From Bosea sp. (in: a-proteobacteria) (GTDB lineage Bacteria; Pseudomonadota; Alphaproteobacteria; Rhizobiales; Beijerinckiaceae), in NCBI GenBank assembly GCA_023910605.1, contig JAAVVV010000001.1:1974698-2038697 (forward strand): 64,000 bases of DNA, written 5' to 3'. Both the position numbers and the translations under genes were made by a program. Position 1 is the stretch's first letter; each line of letters begins with the position of its first letter. Below are positions 1 through 8,717 of the stretch, in pieces. Under the pieces are notes generated by a model that made no database searches, was not told where the DNA came from, and saw nothing but the letters and a program-made list of their open reading frames with translations.

Positions 1-898
1 TGATCGGAAGGAACCTATCGTCGCCGTTGAATTCCTTGACCATTTCGGGCGGGAACTTGAAGTCGTAGAAGCATTGCCGCACCTTGGCGGCCAGCTCTGG
101 CTTGAGGTCATGCGCATGCGCAAAGGATGAGGTCGGGAATATCTGGCTCTTGTAGATCACCCGGAAGTTCTCCGGCTTCACCGTACCGCGATTGCCCATC
201 CGCTCGAACACGTCCGACGCCACGGCGCCCATGTCGTAGTCGCCGGTATTCACGCCAAGCACGGAGCGATCATGCCCGCCCGACATGATCGGCTGGTAAT
301 CGGTAACCGGTGTCAGCCCTTCCGCCGGAAACAGGGCGCGCGGGGCGAGATTGCCCGAGTTCGAGGAGGGCGAGGTGTGTGCAACCTTCCGGCCCTTGAG
401 GTCGGCCAGCTTCTGGAAAGGTGAATCGGATTTCACGATGGCGAGCAGGTTGTAGCCGCGCACGCCAGCAGACGAGCCCTTGGCCGCGAACGGCACAGCG
501 CCGGCGATGTTGACCGCAAAGCCCGTTGGGCCTGTCGAGTAGCCGGCCACATGCAGGCGGCCCGAACGCATCGCCTCGATCTGCGCGGAGTTGGACTGGA
601 CAGGGAAATAGACCCAGCGCTTGGCGGTGCAGGTGCCGAGAAAGTCCATCAGCGGCTTGAAGATGTTGGCATAGACGGCCGGATCCTCGACGGGCGTATA
701 GGCGAAGATCATGGTGGATGGATCACGCAGCTTGCTCGCATCCGTCGGCAGGTCCGCGACAAGATCGTTGTTCGCGTCGCAGTAAAGCGTGTCGAGCTGC
801 CCGCGATTCGTGCAGCTGTCCTGCGAGAGGGCAGGGGTGCTGGCCGTGGCCACAGCGGCGCAGGCGACGCCCGCAAGGGCGAGGAACATTGTCTTCAT
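1..898 (-). CDS. phnD: PhnD-family phosphate/phosphite/phosphonate ABC transporter substrate-binding protein (3' end outside window)
   Basis: Reading the minus strand from the ATG at 898 gives at least 299 residues that run off the window edge without a stop. A Sec signal peptide of about 25 residues precedes a mature part containing the family stretch MIFAYTPVEDPAVYANI and a binding-pocket-like segment, FPVQSNSAQIEAMRSGRLH. This is the periplasmic phosphonate-binding family (PhnD), which captures phosphonate, phosphite or phosphate for an ABC importer. Partner permease and ATPase genes, if adjacent, lie outside the window. The exact ligand cannot be read from sequence. It is divergent from the ABC operon starting at 1060. 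Confidence 0.85.
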   Translation of the reverse strand, partial: MKTMFLALAGVACAAVATASTPALSQDSCTNRGQLDTLYCDANNDLVADLPTDASKLRDPSTMIFAYTPVEDPAVYANIFKPLMDFLGTCTAKRWVYFPVQSNSAQIEAMRSGRLHVAGYSTGPTGFAVNIAGAVPFAAKGSSAGVRGYNLLAIVKSDSPFQKLADLKGRKVAHTSPSSNSGNLAPRALFPAEGLTPVTDYQPIMSGGHDRSVLGVNTGDYDMGAVASDVFERMGNRGTVKPENFRVIYKSQIFPTSSFAHAHDLKPELAAKVRQCFYDFKFPPEMVKEFNGDDRFLPI

Positions 899-1059
899 GA
901 TGGGTCTTCCTCCGGTCGGGCGCCTTTTTTGGATGACGCCTCTATGCCAATTCGAACACGACGGTATATGTAGCCAGCAAAGCAGGCAAGCATCGCCGCG
1001 CGCTGTCGCCAGACTGTCGCAAAGCGAGGCTAACGCCTCGGCATCCAGGGAGGATCATC

Positions 1060-2400
1060 ATGTTTCAGCGTCGCGAATTGCTCGCCGCCACCGTCGTGAC
1101 AGTAGCTCTTGGGCTGTCTGCTCCGTCTTTCGCGCAGGCGCCCACAGGCAAGGTCACTGTCGTCACCTCGTTTTCGAAGGACGTCACCGACCCGTTCAAG
1201 AAGGGCTTCGAAGCCGCCTTTCCGGGCGTGACGCTCGAGGTTCAGAACCGCAACACCAATGCCGGCGTCCGCTTCGTGCAGGAGACGCGGGCCAACAACC
1301 AGGTCGACCTTTTCTGGGCCTCGGCGCCCGACGCCTTCGAGGTGCTGAAGACGGCAGGCCTGTTGCAGGCCTACAAGCCTGCCGCCACCGGCATCCCCGA
1401 GAAGATCGGTCCCTACAACATCACCGATCCGCAGGGCATGTATTTCGGCTTCGCGGCCTCTGGCTATGGCATCATGTGGAACGAGCGCTACCTGCGCGCC
1501 AACCGTCTGGCCGAGCCCAAGGAGTGGGCCGATCTCGCGAAGGCCGAATACTATGACCATGTGATGATCACCACGCCCTCCCGCTCGGGTACCACCCACC
1601 TTACGGTCGAGACGATCCTGCAAGGAGAGGGCTGGGACAAGGGCTGGGCCACGATGAAGGCCTTCTCCGGCAACATGCGCTCGGTCACGGACCGCTCCTT
1701 CGGCGTGCCCGATGCGGTCAATTCCGGCCAGGTCGGCCTCGGCATCGTCATCGACTTCTTCGGCTTTTCGGCCCGCGCGGCTGGCTTCCCCGTGAAGTTC
1801 GTCTACCCCACCGTCTCCACGGTCGTGCCGGCCAATGTGGCCATCATCGCCAACGCGCCTAACCAGGCCGGCGCGCGCGCCTTCGTCAATTATCTTTTGT
1901 CCGATGCCGGGCAGGAGCTTCTGCTTCAGCCCGCCATCAGCCGCCTGCCGGTCAACCCGGCCATTTATGCCAAAGCGCCTGAAGGCTACCCCAACCCGTT
2001 CAGGGGCTCCGTCGGCCTTCCCGGCTTCCAGTTCGATGTCGGCGTCTCGGGCAAGCGCTACAATGTGGTGGACACGCTGTTCGACCAGCTCGTCACCTTC
2101 AACCTCGAACCGCTCAAGGCGGTGACCAAGGCCATGCACGATGTCGAGGCGAGGCTGGCCCGTCGCGACAACCCCCAGGCGCGGGCGCTGATCGCCGAGG
2201 CGCGCAGGCTGATCGCCGCCATGCCCATCACCGCCGAACAGGCCGTCTCGGACGAGATCCTCGATTCCTTCAAGGGCTCCACCGCGCAGGCCAAGGCCCC
2301 GCGCCAGGCCGAGCTCGAGCAGAAGTGGTCGAGCTTCGCCAAGGAGAACTACGCCGCAGCCCTCGCCAAGGTCGGCGAAGCGGCCAGGCTGGCACCCTGA
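1060..2400 (+). CDS. ABC transporter substrate-binding protein, FbpA/AfuA/AepX-like class
   Basis: This 446-residue periplasmic protein has a signal peptide ending near residue 25 (APSFAQA) and a two-lobed class II binding-protein pattern; the stretch VDLFWASAPDAFEVLK is typical of the ferric-iron/sugar-phosphate/aminoethylphosphonate group. A strong GGGAGG site lies just before the ATG. The C-terminus is about 90 residues longer than a minimal family member and is rich in Ala and Lys. It is first in an SBP-permease-ATPase operon. The substrate is not certain: the family includes iron, phosphoglycerate, hexose-phosphate and 2-aminoethylphosphonate binders, and the phnD neighbour mildly favours a phosphorus compound. 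Confidence 0.8.
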   Translation: MFQRRELLAATVVTVALGLSAPSFAQAPTGKVTVVTSFSKDVTDPFKKGFEAAFPGVTLEVQNRNTNAGVRFVQETRANNQVDLFWASAPDAFEVLKTAGLLQAYKPAATGIPEKIGPYNITDPQGMYFGFAASGYGIMWNERYLRANRLAEPKEWADLAKAEYYDHVMITTPSRSGTTHLTVETILQGEGWDKGWATMKAFSGNMRSVTDRSFGVPDAVNSGQVGLGIVIDFFGFSARAAGFPVKFVYPTVSTVVPANVAIIANAPNQAGARAFVNYLLSDAGQELLLQPAISRLPVNPAIYAKAPEGYPNPFRGSVGLPGFQFDVGVSGKRYNVVDTLFDQLVTFNLEPLKAVTKAMHDVEARLARRDNPQARALIAEARRLIAAMPITAEQAVSDEILDSFKGSTAQAKAPRQAELEQKWSSFAKENYAAALAKVGEAARLAP

Positions 2401-2518
2401 TCGCACCGTTGCGCGGGGCCGCGCCACAGCGCGCGGTCCGGCTCCTGTTCCTGCCGGCCGCGGCATCCAGCGCTGAGCCTGGCCGCATCTCCAACTTGGC
2501 CGCAAGGCGCGGAGCGTC

Positions 2519-4243
2519 ATGACAGCCCTGCCAGCTTCCACCGACATGCTCATCGCCTCGCCGCGCCGGCAAGCGATTCCGCTCGCGCAATATCTCGTTG
2601 CGGGCGCAGTGGCCCTGTTCCTGCTGCTGTTTCTCGTGATCCCAGTCGTGACTGTGGTTGCCGTTGCCTTCATCGACACACGCACGGGCGGCTTCACCCT
2701 CGTGAACTTCGCCGATTTCCTGCGCAATGACCTGTTCATGCGCTCGTTCTGGAACTCGCTCTACGTCTCCGCCATGTCGGTGGCCTGGGGCACTGTGTTC
2801 GCGCTGCCTCTGGCCTACATCACCTCGCGGTTCCAGTTCCGCGGCGCGATCATGATCCAGACGCTGGGCGTGATCCCGCTGATCATGCCGCCCTTCGCCG
2901 GCGCCGTGGCGATGCAGCTCCTGTTCGGCCGCAACGGGTCGATCAACCTCCTGCTGGGAGACTGGCTGGGCATCAACATCCCGTTCATGGAAGGGTTGAA
3001 CGGCGTCATCCTGCTTCAGGCCATCCACTATTTTCCCTTCATCCTGCTCAATGTCTCGGCCTCGCTGGCCAACATCGACAGGGCCATGGAGGAGAGCGCC
3101 CAGAACCTCGGCTCATCTGGCTTCCGGCTCTTCCGCAGGATCGTGTTTCCGCTCGCCATGCCGGGCTATGTCGCGGGCGCGAGCCTGGTCTTCATCAAGG
3201 TCTTCGACGACCTCGCCACGCCGCTGCTGCTCAACGTCAAGGACATGCTGGCGCCGCAGGCCTATCTGCGCATCACCTCGATCGGGCTGAGCGACCCGAT
3301 GGGCTATGTCATCTCGGTCGTGCTGATCACCGTCTCGATGGGCGCGATGTGGATCGCCACTCTGGCCACGCGCGGGCGAGACTACGCCACCGTGCAGCGC
3401 GGCGGCGGCGGGCTCGCCAAGCGCCGGATGAAGGCCCGTGACAAGGTCTTCGCCTATGGGGTTGTGCTGCTCATACTGGCGCTCACGCTGGCGCCGCATC
3501 TGGGCCTGATCCTGCTATCCTTCGCCACCATCTGGTCCTTCTCGCCGCTTCCCGATGGCTTCACAACCGTGCATTACGGCAAGGTCTTTGCCGAAAGCCC
3601 GCAATTCATCTGGAACACGCTGCTGTACGCCACCCTGGCCGGACTGATCTCGGTGGTGATCGGCTCGGCCATCGCCTGGCTGGTGCAGCGGACGAAGATT
3701 CCCGGCCGGCAGGCACTTGATTATCTGGCCATGGGCGCGCTGGCGGTGCCCGGCGTGGTCATCGGCATCGGCTATCTGCGCACCTATTACGGCGTCACGC
3801 TCCCGTCCGGCCAATCGCTGGCCACCTTCTGGTTCATGATCGTCATCGCGCTTGCGGTGAGGCGCTTGCCCTATGCTCTGCGGGCCTGCACGGCTGGCCT
3901 CCAGCAGGTTTCGCCCCAGCTTGAGGAGGCAGCCGAGAACCTCGGCGCCACCAAGGCCCGCACCGTGCGGCGCATCCTTTTGCCGCTCATGGCCGGCGGC
4001 ATGCTTGCCGGCTTCGTCACGGCTTTCGGCACAGCTTCGGTCGAACTCTCCGCGACCATGATGCTCGTGCAGAACACCTCCGACGCGCCGCTCGCCTACG
4101 GGCTCTATGTCTATATGCAGTCCCCCGCCGGGCGCGGCCCGGGCGCTGCGCTGGGCATGATCGCAGTCGTGATCGTGGGCCTTTGCACCTACCTGTCACA
4201 CTGGCTGCTGGACCGCGAGCGGTCCGGCGGCGTCAAGCACTGA
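2519..4243 (+). CDS. ABC transporter permease with two fused membrane domains
   Basis: A 574-residue inner-membrane protein with about 12 hydrophobic segments. It contains two copies of the binding-protein-dependent permease domain, each with an EAA loop that docks the ATPase: EESAQNLGSSGFRLFRRI near residue 198 and EEAAENLGATKARTVRRI near 470. The fused arrangement is normal for FbpB/AfuB-type importers, so one gene replaces the usual permease pair. It lies 118 bases after the binding protein and 10 before the ATPase, which makes a three-gene importer. No feature tells the substrate. Confidence 0.88.
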   Translation: MTALPASTDMLIASPRRQAIPLAQYLVAGAVALFLLLFLVIPVVTVVAVAFIDTRTGGFTLVNFADFLRNDLFMRSFWNSLYVSAMSVAWGTVFALPLAYITSRFQFRGAIMIQTLGVIPLIMPPFAGAVAMQLLFGRNGSINLLLGDWLGINIPFMEGLNGVILLQAIHYFPFILLNVSASLANIDRAMEESAQNLGSSGFRLFRRIVFPLAMPGYVAGASLVFIKVFDDLATPLLLNVKDMLAPQAYLRITSIGLSDPMGYVISVVLITVSMGAMWIATLATRGRDYATVQRGGGGLAKRRMKARDKVFAYGVVLLILALTLAPHLGLILLSFATIWSFSPLPDGFTTVHYGKVFAESPQFIWNTLLYATLAGLISVVIGSAIAWLVQRTKIPGRQALDYLAMGALAVPGVVIGIGYLRTYYGVTLPSGQSLATFWFMIVIALAVRRLPYALRACTAGLQQVSPQLEEAAENLGATKARTVRRILLPLMAGGMLAGFVTAFGTASVELSATMMLVQNTSDAPLAYGLYVYMQSPAGRGPGAALGMIAVVIVGLCTYLSHWLLDRERSGGVKH

Positions 4244-4253
4244 GGCGCGGATC

Positions 4254-5345
4254 ATGGCCATCGAAGCGGCGACGAGGGCACGGGCGGCTGGCGTTCAGGT
4301 CGAGAACGTCAATCTCTCCTATGGCGCCACCCATGTGCTCAAGAGCATCAACCTCGAGGTCAGGCCCGGCGAGTTCTTCGCCTTTCTGGGGCCCTCGGGC
4401 TGCGGCAAGACAACCTTGCTGCGGCTCATCGCCGGCTTCAACACCGCCCAGTCGGGCCGCGTCACCATCGGCGGGGACGATATCTCGGCGCTGCCGCCGT
4501 GGAAGCGCGATGTCGGCATGGTCTTCCAGTCCTATGCCTTGTGGCCGCACATGAGCGTGGCGCGGAATGTCGCCTTCGGGCTTGAGGAACGCAAGGTGCC
4601 GCGCGCCGAGATCGAGCGCCGCGTCAAGGGAGCGCTCGAACTGGTCGGGCTCGCCCATCTTGCCGAGCGCCGGCCGAGCCAGCTCTCCGGCGGCCAGCAG
4701 CAGCGCGTCGCGGTGGCGCGCACGGTGGTGGTGGAGCCCAAGGTGCTGCTGCTCGACGAGCCGCTCTCGAACCTCGACGCAAAGATGCGCGTGCAGGTGC
4801 GGCGCGAGCTGCGAGATCTGCAGCAGCGGCTGGGCCTCACAACCATCTTCGTCACCCATGACCAGGAGGAGGCCAACACCATCTGCGACCGGATCGCGGT
4901 GATGAATGACGGCATCATCCAGCAGGTCGGCACGCCGATGGAGCTTTATGAGCGCCCTGCCAATCTTTTCGTCGCAGGCTTCCTTGGGGCAGCCAACATC
5001 CTCGATGGGGAGGTGATCACCCGGGGGCTTGACCGGGCCTTCGCGCTGAAGGGCGGCGCGACCCTGCCGATGCCAGCCGGCGTCGCCGCCGGCAAGGGCG
5101 TCAGGCTGGTGTTCCGCCCGCAATATGCCGGGCTCGAGCCTGCCGGCCGCGCCGCCATGGGCGGCATGACCGGAACCGTGGCCCACCGCGAATTCCTCGG
5201 CGCCACGGTGCGCTACAGCGTGACGCTTGGCGAAAGCGAGGTCACCGTCGAGGCCCCGTTCCAGAGCATCAGCGGCTTGGTCGAGGTTGGAAATGCCGTC
5301 ACCGTGTCGCTTTCGCCAGAGCGAATGCAGTTCCTCGCGGCCTGA
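4254..5345 (+). CDS. ABC transporter ATP-binding protein, FbpC/PotA class
   Basis: This 363-residue cytoplasmic ATPase has Walker A GPSGCGKT near residue 45, signature LSGGQQQR near 145, Walker B VLLLDEPLSNLD and the His switch VTHDQEE. A C-terminal TOBE-like beta domain from about residue 245 is typical of the FbpC, PotA and UgpC group. It powers the permease encoded just upstream, with which it forms one operon. Its stop is immediately followed by the relic of a gene on the opposite strand. Confidence 0.9.
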   Translation: MAIEAATRARAAGVQVENVNLSYGATHVLKSINLEVRPGEFFAFLGPSGCGKTTLLRLIAGFNTAQSGRVTIGGDDISALPPWKRDVGMVFQSYALWPHMSVARNVAFGLEERKVPRAEIERRVKGALELVGLAHLAERRPSQLSGGQQQRVAVARTVVVEPKVLLLDEPLSNLDAKMRVQVRRELRDLQQRLGLTTIFVTHDQEEANTICDRIAVMNDGIIQQVGTPMELYERPANLFVAGFLGAANILDGEVITRGLDRAFALKGGATLPMPAGVAAGKGVRLVFRPQYAGLEPAGRAAMGGMTGTVAHREFLGATVRYSVTLGESEVTVEAPFQSISGLVEVGNAVTVSLSPERMQFLAA

Positions 5346-5525
5346 TCAGGGGAGGCGTGATTCGCGCAGCTGGCCGGAGGCCTCGAGGATCGGGCAGGCG
5401 ACATTGGCAAGGTGCGCGACGATGCGCTTGAAGTCGCGCAGGATGTCGAGAGGCAGCGATGAGGTCTCGATCGTCAGCGCCATGCCGTCGCGCAGCCGCG
5501 TTTCAGCTGCGCGGCGATGATGTGA
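5346..5525 (-). pseudogene. C-terminal relic of a Na/Pi cotransporter (NptA type, PhoU-like tail)
   Basis: On the minus strand about 58 codons ending in TGA at 5346 encode a tail with LRDGMALTIETSSLPLDILR followed by DFKRIVAHLANVACPILEAS. I recognise this as the extreme C-terminus of Na+/phosphate cotransporter family proteins, where a PhoU-like helical domain ends with an LRDLKRINSH-type helix. Upstream the frame meets TAG and TGA stops, and no transmembrane part is present, so more than 90 percent of the gene is missing. The relic overlaps the last codons of the ATPase gene at 5503-6564, which suggests that the ABC cluster arrived by a recombination that cut through this gene. Confidence 0.7.
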
Positions 5526-6564
5526 GGGCTATCACGGCCCTCGAATCGATCACGATGTCGACCTTCTCGCCCTTGGGCAGGGGCGGCAGAAGCGCCGGCG
5601 CGAGGACCAGAACCTCACCCCAGGGCGCATCGAGCGTGTACTCCCAGGCATGACCGAGATAGGCGCGGCGGCTGATGGCGAGAAGCCCATCCGGCGCGGG
5701 CGCAAGACCGATCCTGTCAGGCCTCAGCGCGATCATGTCGGCGCCCGGCGGCGGCGCGAAGGAGCCGAGCGCCAGCGGCGTGGACCCTGCCATGAACACG
5801 GTCCCCGCCTCGCTGCGGCGGAACTCGCCCTCGATCAGGTTCGCTTCACCGATGAAGTCGGCCAGAAAACGGCTTTGCGGCCGCTCATAAAGGTCTTCCG
5901 GCGTGCCTTCCTGCGCGATCACGGCGTTGTCCATCACGATGACCTTGTCGGAGACGGCCAGCGCCTCTTCCTGGTCATGGGTGACATAAAGCACGGTGAG
6001 GCCAAGCCGCTGCTGAAGGTCACGGATGTCGTCGCGGACCTTGCGGCGCAGCTTGGCGTCGAGGTTCGACAGCGGCTCGTCGAACAGCAAGACGCGCGGT
6101 TCGAGCACGATGGCGCGCGCCACGGCCACGCGCTGCTGCTGGCCGCCCGACATCTCGGCGGGCAGCCGCTCCTCGAATCCCTTCAGCCCCACCAGCGCCA
6201 GCTTCTCGCGGGCCATCGCCTCCGCCTCGGTCCGCTTGGCGCCGGAGGCGAGGGGGCCGTACATCACATTGTCGAGCACATTCATGTGCGGGAACAGCGC
6301 ATAGCTCTGGAACACCATCGATACATCGCGATCGGCCGCGCCCAGCCGCGTCACATCTTCGTCGCCGATCAGGATGGCGCCGCTCGTGGCCAGTTCGAGG
6401 CCGGCCACAAGGCGCAGCGTGGTCGTCTTGCCGCAGCCGGAAGGGCCGAGCAGCGTCACCAGCGTGCCTGCCTCCACCTCGAACGAGACGCCACGCACCG
6501 CGCCGACACTGCCATAGAATTTGGACACGTCGCGAAAGCTGACGGAGGCGGCGCGGGACATCAA
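5503..6564 (-). CDS. ABC transporter ATP-binding protein, AfuC/FbpC class
   Basis: A 353-residue ATPase with Walker A GPSGCGKT, signature MSGGQQQR, Walker B RVLLFDEPLSNLD, His switch VTHDQEE and a C-terminal TOBE-like region. It starts inside the permease stop (ATGA overlap at 6561-6564), so the two are translationally coupled. It is the last gene of the operon that begins with the phosphatase and IolG-type genes. It is clearly related to the ATPase at 4254-5345 on the opposite strand; the two operons converge here. The last residues are read from the relic of a Na/Pi cotransporter gene, so its original C-terminus may have been replaced. Confidence 0.9.
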   Translation of the reverse strand: MMSRAASVSFRDVSKFYGSVGAVRGVSFEVEAGTLVTLLGPSGCGKTTTLRLVAGLELATSGAILIGDEDVTRLGAADRDVSMVFQSYALFPHMNVLDNVMYGPLASGAKRTEAEAMAREKLALVGLKGFEERLPAEMSGGQQQRVAVARAIVLEPRVLLFDEPLSNLDAKLRRKVRDDIRDLQQRLGLTVLYVTHDQEEALAVSDKVIVMDNAVIAQEGTPEDLYERPQSRFLADFIGEANLIEGEFRRSEAGTVFMAGSTPLALGSFAPPPGADMIALRPDRIGLAPAPDGLLAISRRAYLGHAWEYTLDAPWGEVLVLAPALLPPLPKGEKVDIVIDSRAVIALTSSPRS

Positions 6565-8687
6565 CGGGCTCCGAGGGTGACGGGATTGGACGCGACGCCG
6601 CGTCGGCCGAGCTTGCGTTCGCCCACGAGGAGCTGGATCGCCACCACGACGGCCAGCATGAACACGATGAGCAGGGAAGAATAGGCGATGGCGAGAGGAT
6701 ACTCCCCCGCATCCACCCGGTTCACGATGTAGGCCGTGGCCATGTTGTAGCGGGCGGTGACCAGGAACACGATGGCGCTCACCGCCGTCATGGCATGAAC
6801 AAAGGAGAACACCAGCGTGGCGATGATGGCGTGCTTCAGCAAAGGCAGCGTCACGCGCCGCACGGTGGTTCCGGTCCGCGCCCCCAGCGTGGTGGACGCC
6901 TCGTCCAGCGACCTGTCGATCTGGCTCAGCGCTGCGATGCCGGCCCTGACCCCTACGGGCATGTTGCGGAACACGAAGCAGATGATGAGGATGAGCCCCG
7001 TTCCGGCAAGCTCCACGGGAGGCACGTTGAAGGCCGCGATGTAGGCGACGCCGATGACCGTGCCCGGAATGGCGAAGGCCAGCATCGTGACGAACTCGAA
7101 GGCTCGCCGGCCGATGAAGTCATGCCGTGTCAGCACATAGGCGGTCAGGATGCCGACAACGGTCGTGATCGGGGCGGCGATGCTGGCCACCATCACCGTC
7201 ACGAAGAAGCTGTCCCAGGCCGAGCCCGAGAAGAACAGGCCACGTTCTGTCCACTCGACGGCGAAGCCCGTGTGAAAATGCGCGATGGTGGGCGTCATTG
7301 CGCCCCGGCCGATATCCTGCACGAAGCCGCCGACCAGAATGATGCCATAAAGCACTATGGTGAGGATGACCCACGGCACCACGACGCCGAGCGCCGCATA
7401 GCGCACGCCTTTGGGAAGGGGAGGCGGCACGCCATTGTCGCCCTTGCCGGTCACGGTGACGTAGGAGCTCTTGCCGAGCCAGGCCACCTGCATCCAGAAA
7501 ACCGACAATGTCAGCACCAGGAGGATCAGCGCCAGGATCGCGGCGCGTCCCGGATCATGCTGGGCCCCCGCCACAGCGAAGAAAATCTTGGTCGAGAGCA
7601 CTTCATAGGAGCCGCCCAGCACAAGCGGATTGCCAAAATCGGCGAGGCTTTCGACGAAGCCGAGCAGGCAGGAGGCGGCGATGGCTGGCCGCAGCAGCGG
7701 CCAGGTGATGGTCCGGAACGTGTGCCAGCGCTTGGCCCGCAGCGTCTGCGCCGCCTCCTCGAGCGAGGGAGCGATGCCCTGCAGCGCGCCGCGCAGGATG
7801 AGGTAGGAGAGCGGCGTCTGCGACAGCACCTGCGCGATGAGCACGCCGGGAAGCCCATAGATCCAGCGCGAGCGCGGGATGTTGAACCAGTTGTCGAGGA
7901 ACGTCGTGACGATGCCGGTGCGCCCGAACAGCACCACCAGCGCCAGCGCGATGACGAAGGGCGGCGTGATGATGGGCAGGATCGACAACGCGTCGAACAG
8001 CTTGGTGTTCTTCATCCCGCCACGTTGCGCGAGCAGCGCGAAGGCAAGGCCGAGCAGGGTGGACAGCCCGCCCGCCAGCAGCCCAAGCCAGACCGTGTTG
8101 ATCACAACGCCGCATGAGCGGGCGGAGTAAAAGCAGCCGATTGCCCAGATGTCTGGAGCAAGAAGCCGCGAGGCTGCAAGCTCAAGGTCGACAGCGCCTG
8201 AGCGGTCGAGCACGGCATTCAGCAGCACCATGATGATCGGATAGAACACGAACAGGAGCACCGAAGCGAAGATCGACACGGTCGTCGTCGCAACCCAGCG
8301 ATCGGCCTTGAAGGCTCCGGCGGCCGCGAGGGCGCGTGCCCCTTGCCAGGTCAGCGTCGCGGCGAGAACCGCCGCGCCGAGCCCGAGCGCCAGCGGTGGG
8401 CGGCCGTCGAACAGCCCAGGCAGGAAGCCATAGCCGAGCAGGAGAACGGCGCCCGCAGCGCCGGCGATGAGGCGTGGCCTGGCTGCGGACGCGCCTTTGA
8501 GAGCGAGAATGCCCGCCGCCACCGCCGCGAGCATGGGCAGGGCGATCGGCCAGCGCCCATCAATCACCCAGGCCAGCCCGGAACGGCCGTCGCCGACGAA
8601 GGCCCATGGCGCCATGACGAAAAAGGCAGCGGCGACGAGCGCCGCGCCCAGATCGATCACGCCCTTGTCTGCGCTGCGACGGCGCAA
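6561..8687 (-). CDS. ABC transporter permease, long AfuB-type with two fused permease domains
   Basis: A 708-residue membrane protein. The first 130 residues carry four extra hydrophobic segments and then two permease domains follow, each with an EAA loop: EEAAQTLRAKRWHTFRTI and DEASTTLGARTGTTVRRV. The length and the extra N-terminal membrane part match AfuB, the permease of the hexose-phosphate importer AfuABC of Pasteurellaceae, better than the shorter FbpB. It is sandwiched between its binding protein (30 bases upstream) and ATPase (overlapping). That the transported molecule is a phosphorylated sugar or inositol is an inference from this likeness and from the neighbours. Confidence 0.87.
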   Translation of the reverse strand: MRRRSADKGVIDLGAALVAAAFFVMAPWAFVGDGRSGLAWVIDGRWPIALPMLAAVAAGILALKGASAARPRLIAGAAGAVLLLGYGFLPGLFDGRPPLALGLGAAVLAATLTWQGARALAAAGAFKADRWVATTTVSIFASVLLFVFYPIIMVLLNAVLDRSGAVDLELAASRLLAPDIWAIGCFYSARSCGVVINTVWLGLLAGGLSTLLGLAFALLAQRGGMKNTKLFDALSILPIITPPFVIALALVVLFGRTGIVTTFLDNWFNIPRSRWIYGLPGVLIAQVLSQTPLSYLILRGALQGIAPSLEEAAQTLRAKRWHTFRTITWPLLRPAIAASCLLGFVESLADFGNPLVLGGSYEVLSTKIFFAVAGAQHDPGRAAILALILLVLTLSVFWMQVAWLGKSSYVTVTGKGDNGVPPPLPKGVRYAALGVVVPWVILTIVLYGIILVGGFVQDIGRGAMTPTIAHFHTGFAVEWTERGLFFSGSAWDSFFVTVMVASIAAPITTVVGILTAYVLTRHDFIGRRAFEFVTMLAFAIPGTVIGVAYIAAFNVPPVELAGTGLILIICFVFRNMPVGVRAGIAALSQIDRSLDEASTTLGARTGTTVRRVTLPLLKHAIIATLVFSFVHAMTAVSAIVFLVTARYNMATAYIVNRVDAGEYPLAIAYSSLLIVFMLAVVVAIQLLVGERKLGRRGVASNPVTLGAR

Positions 8688-8717
8688 GGCCCGGCCCCCC
8701 GGCCTGTTTTTTCTTTG

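Noticed and set aside
1060-5345. A true ferric-iron importer
   Set aside because: The family likeness alone does not give the ligand; no iron box was seen near it and the neighbours concern phosphorus and inositol compounds.
8690-8717. Rho-independent terminator suggested by a GC block followed by a T-run
   Set aside because: The T-run is on the plus strand, while the genes on both sides are transcribed on the minus strand.
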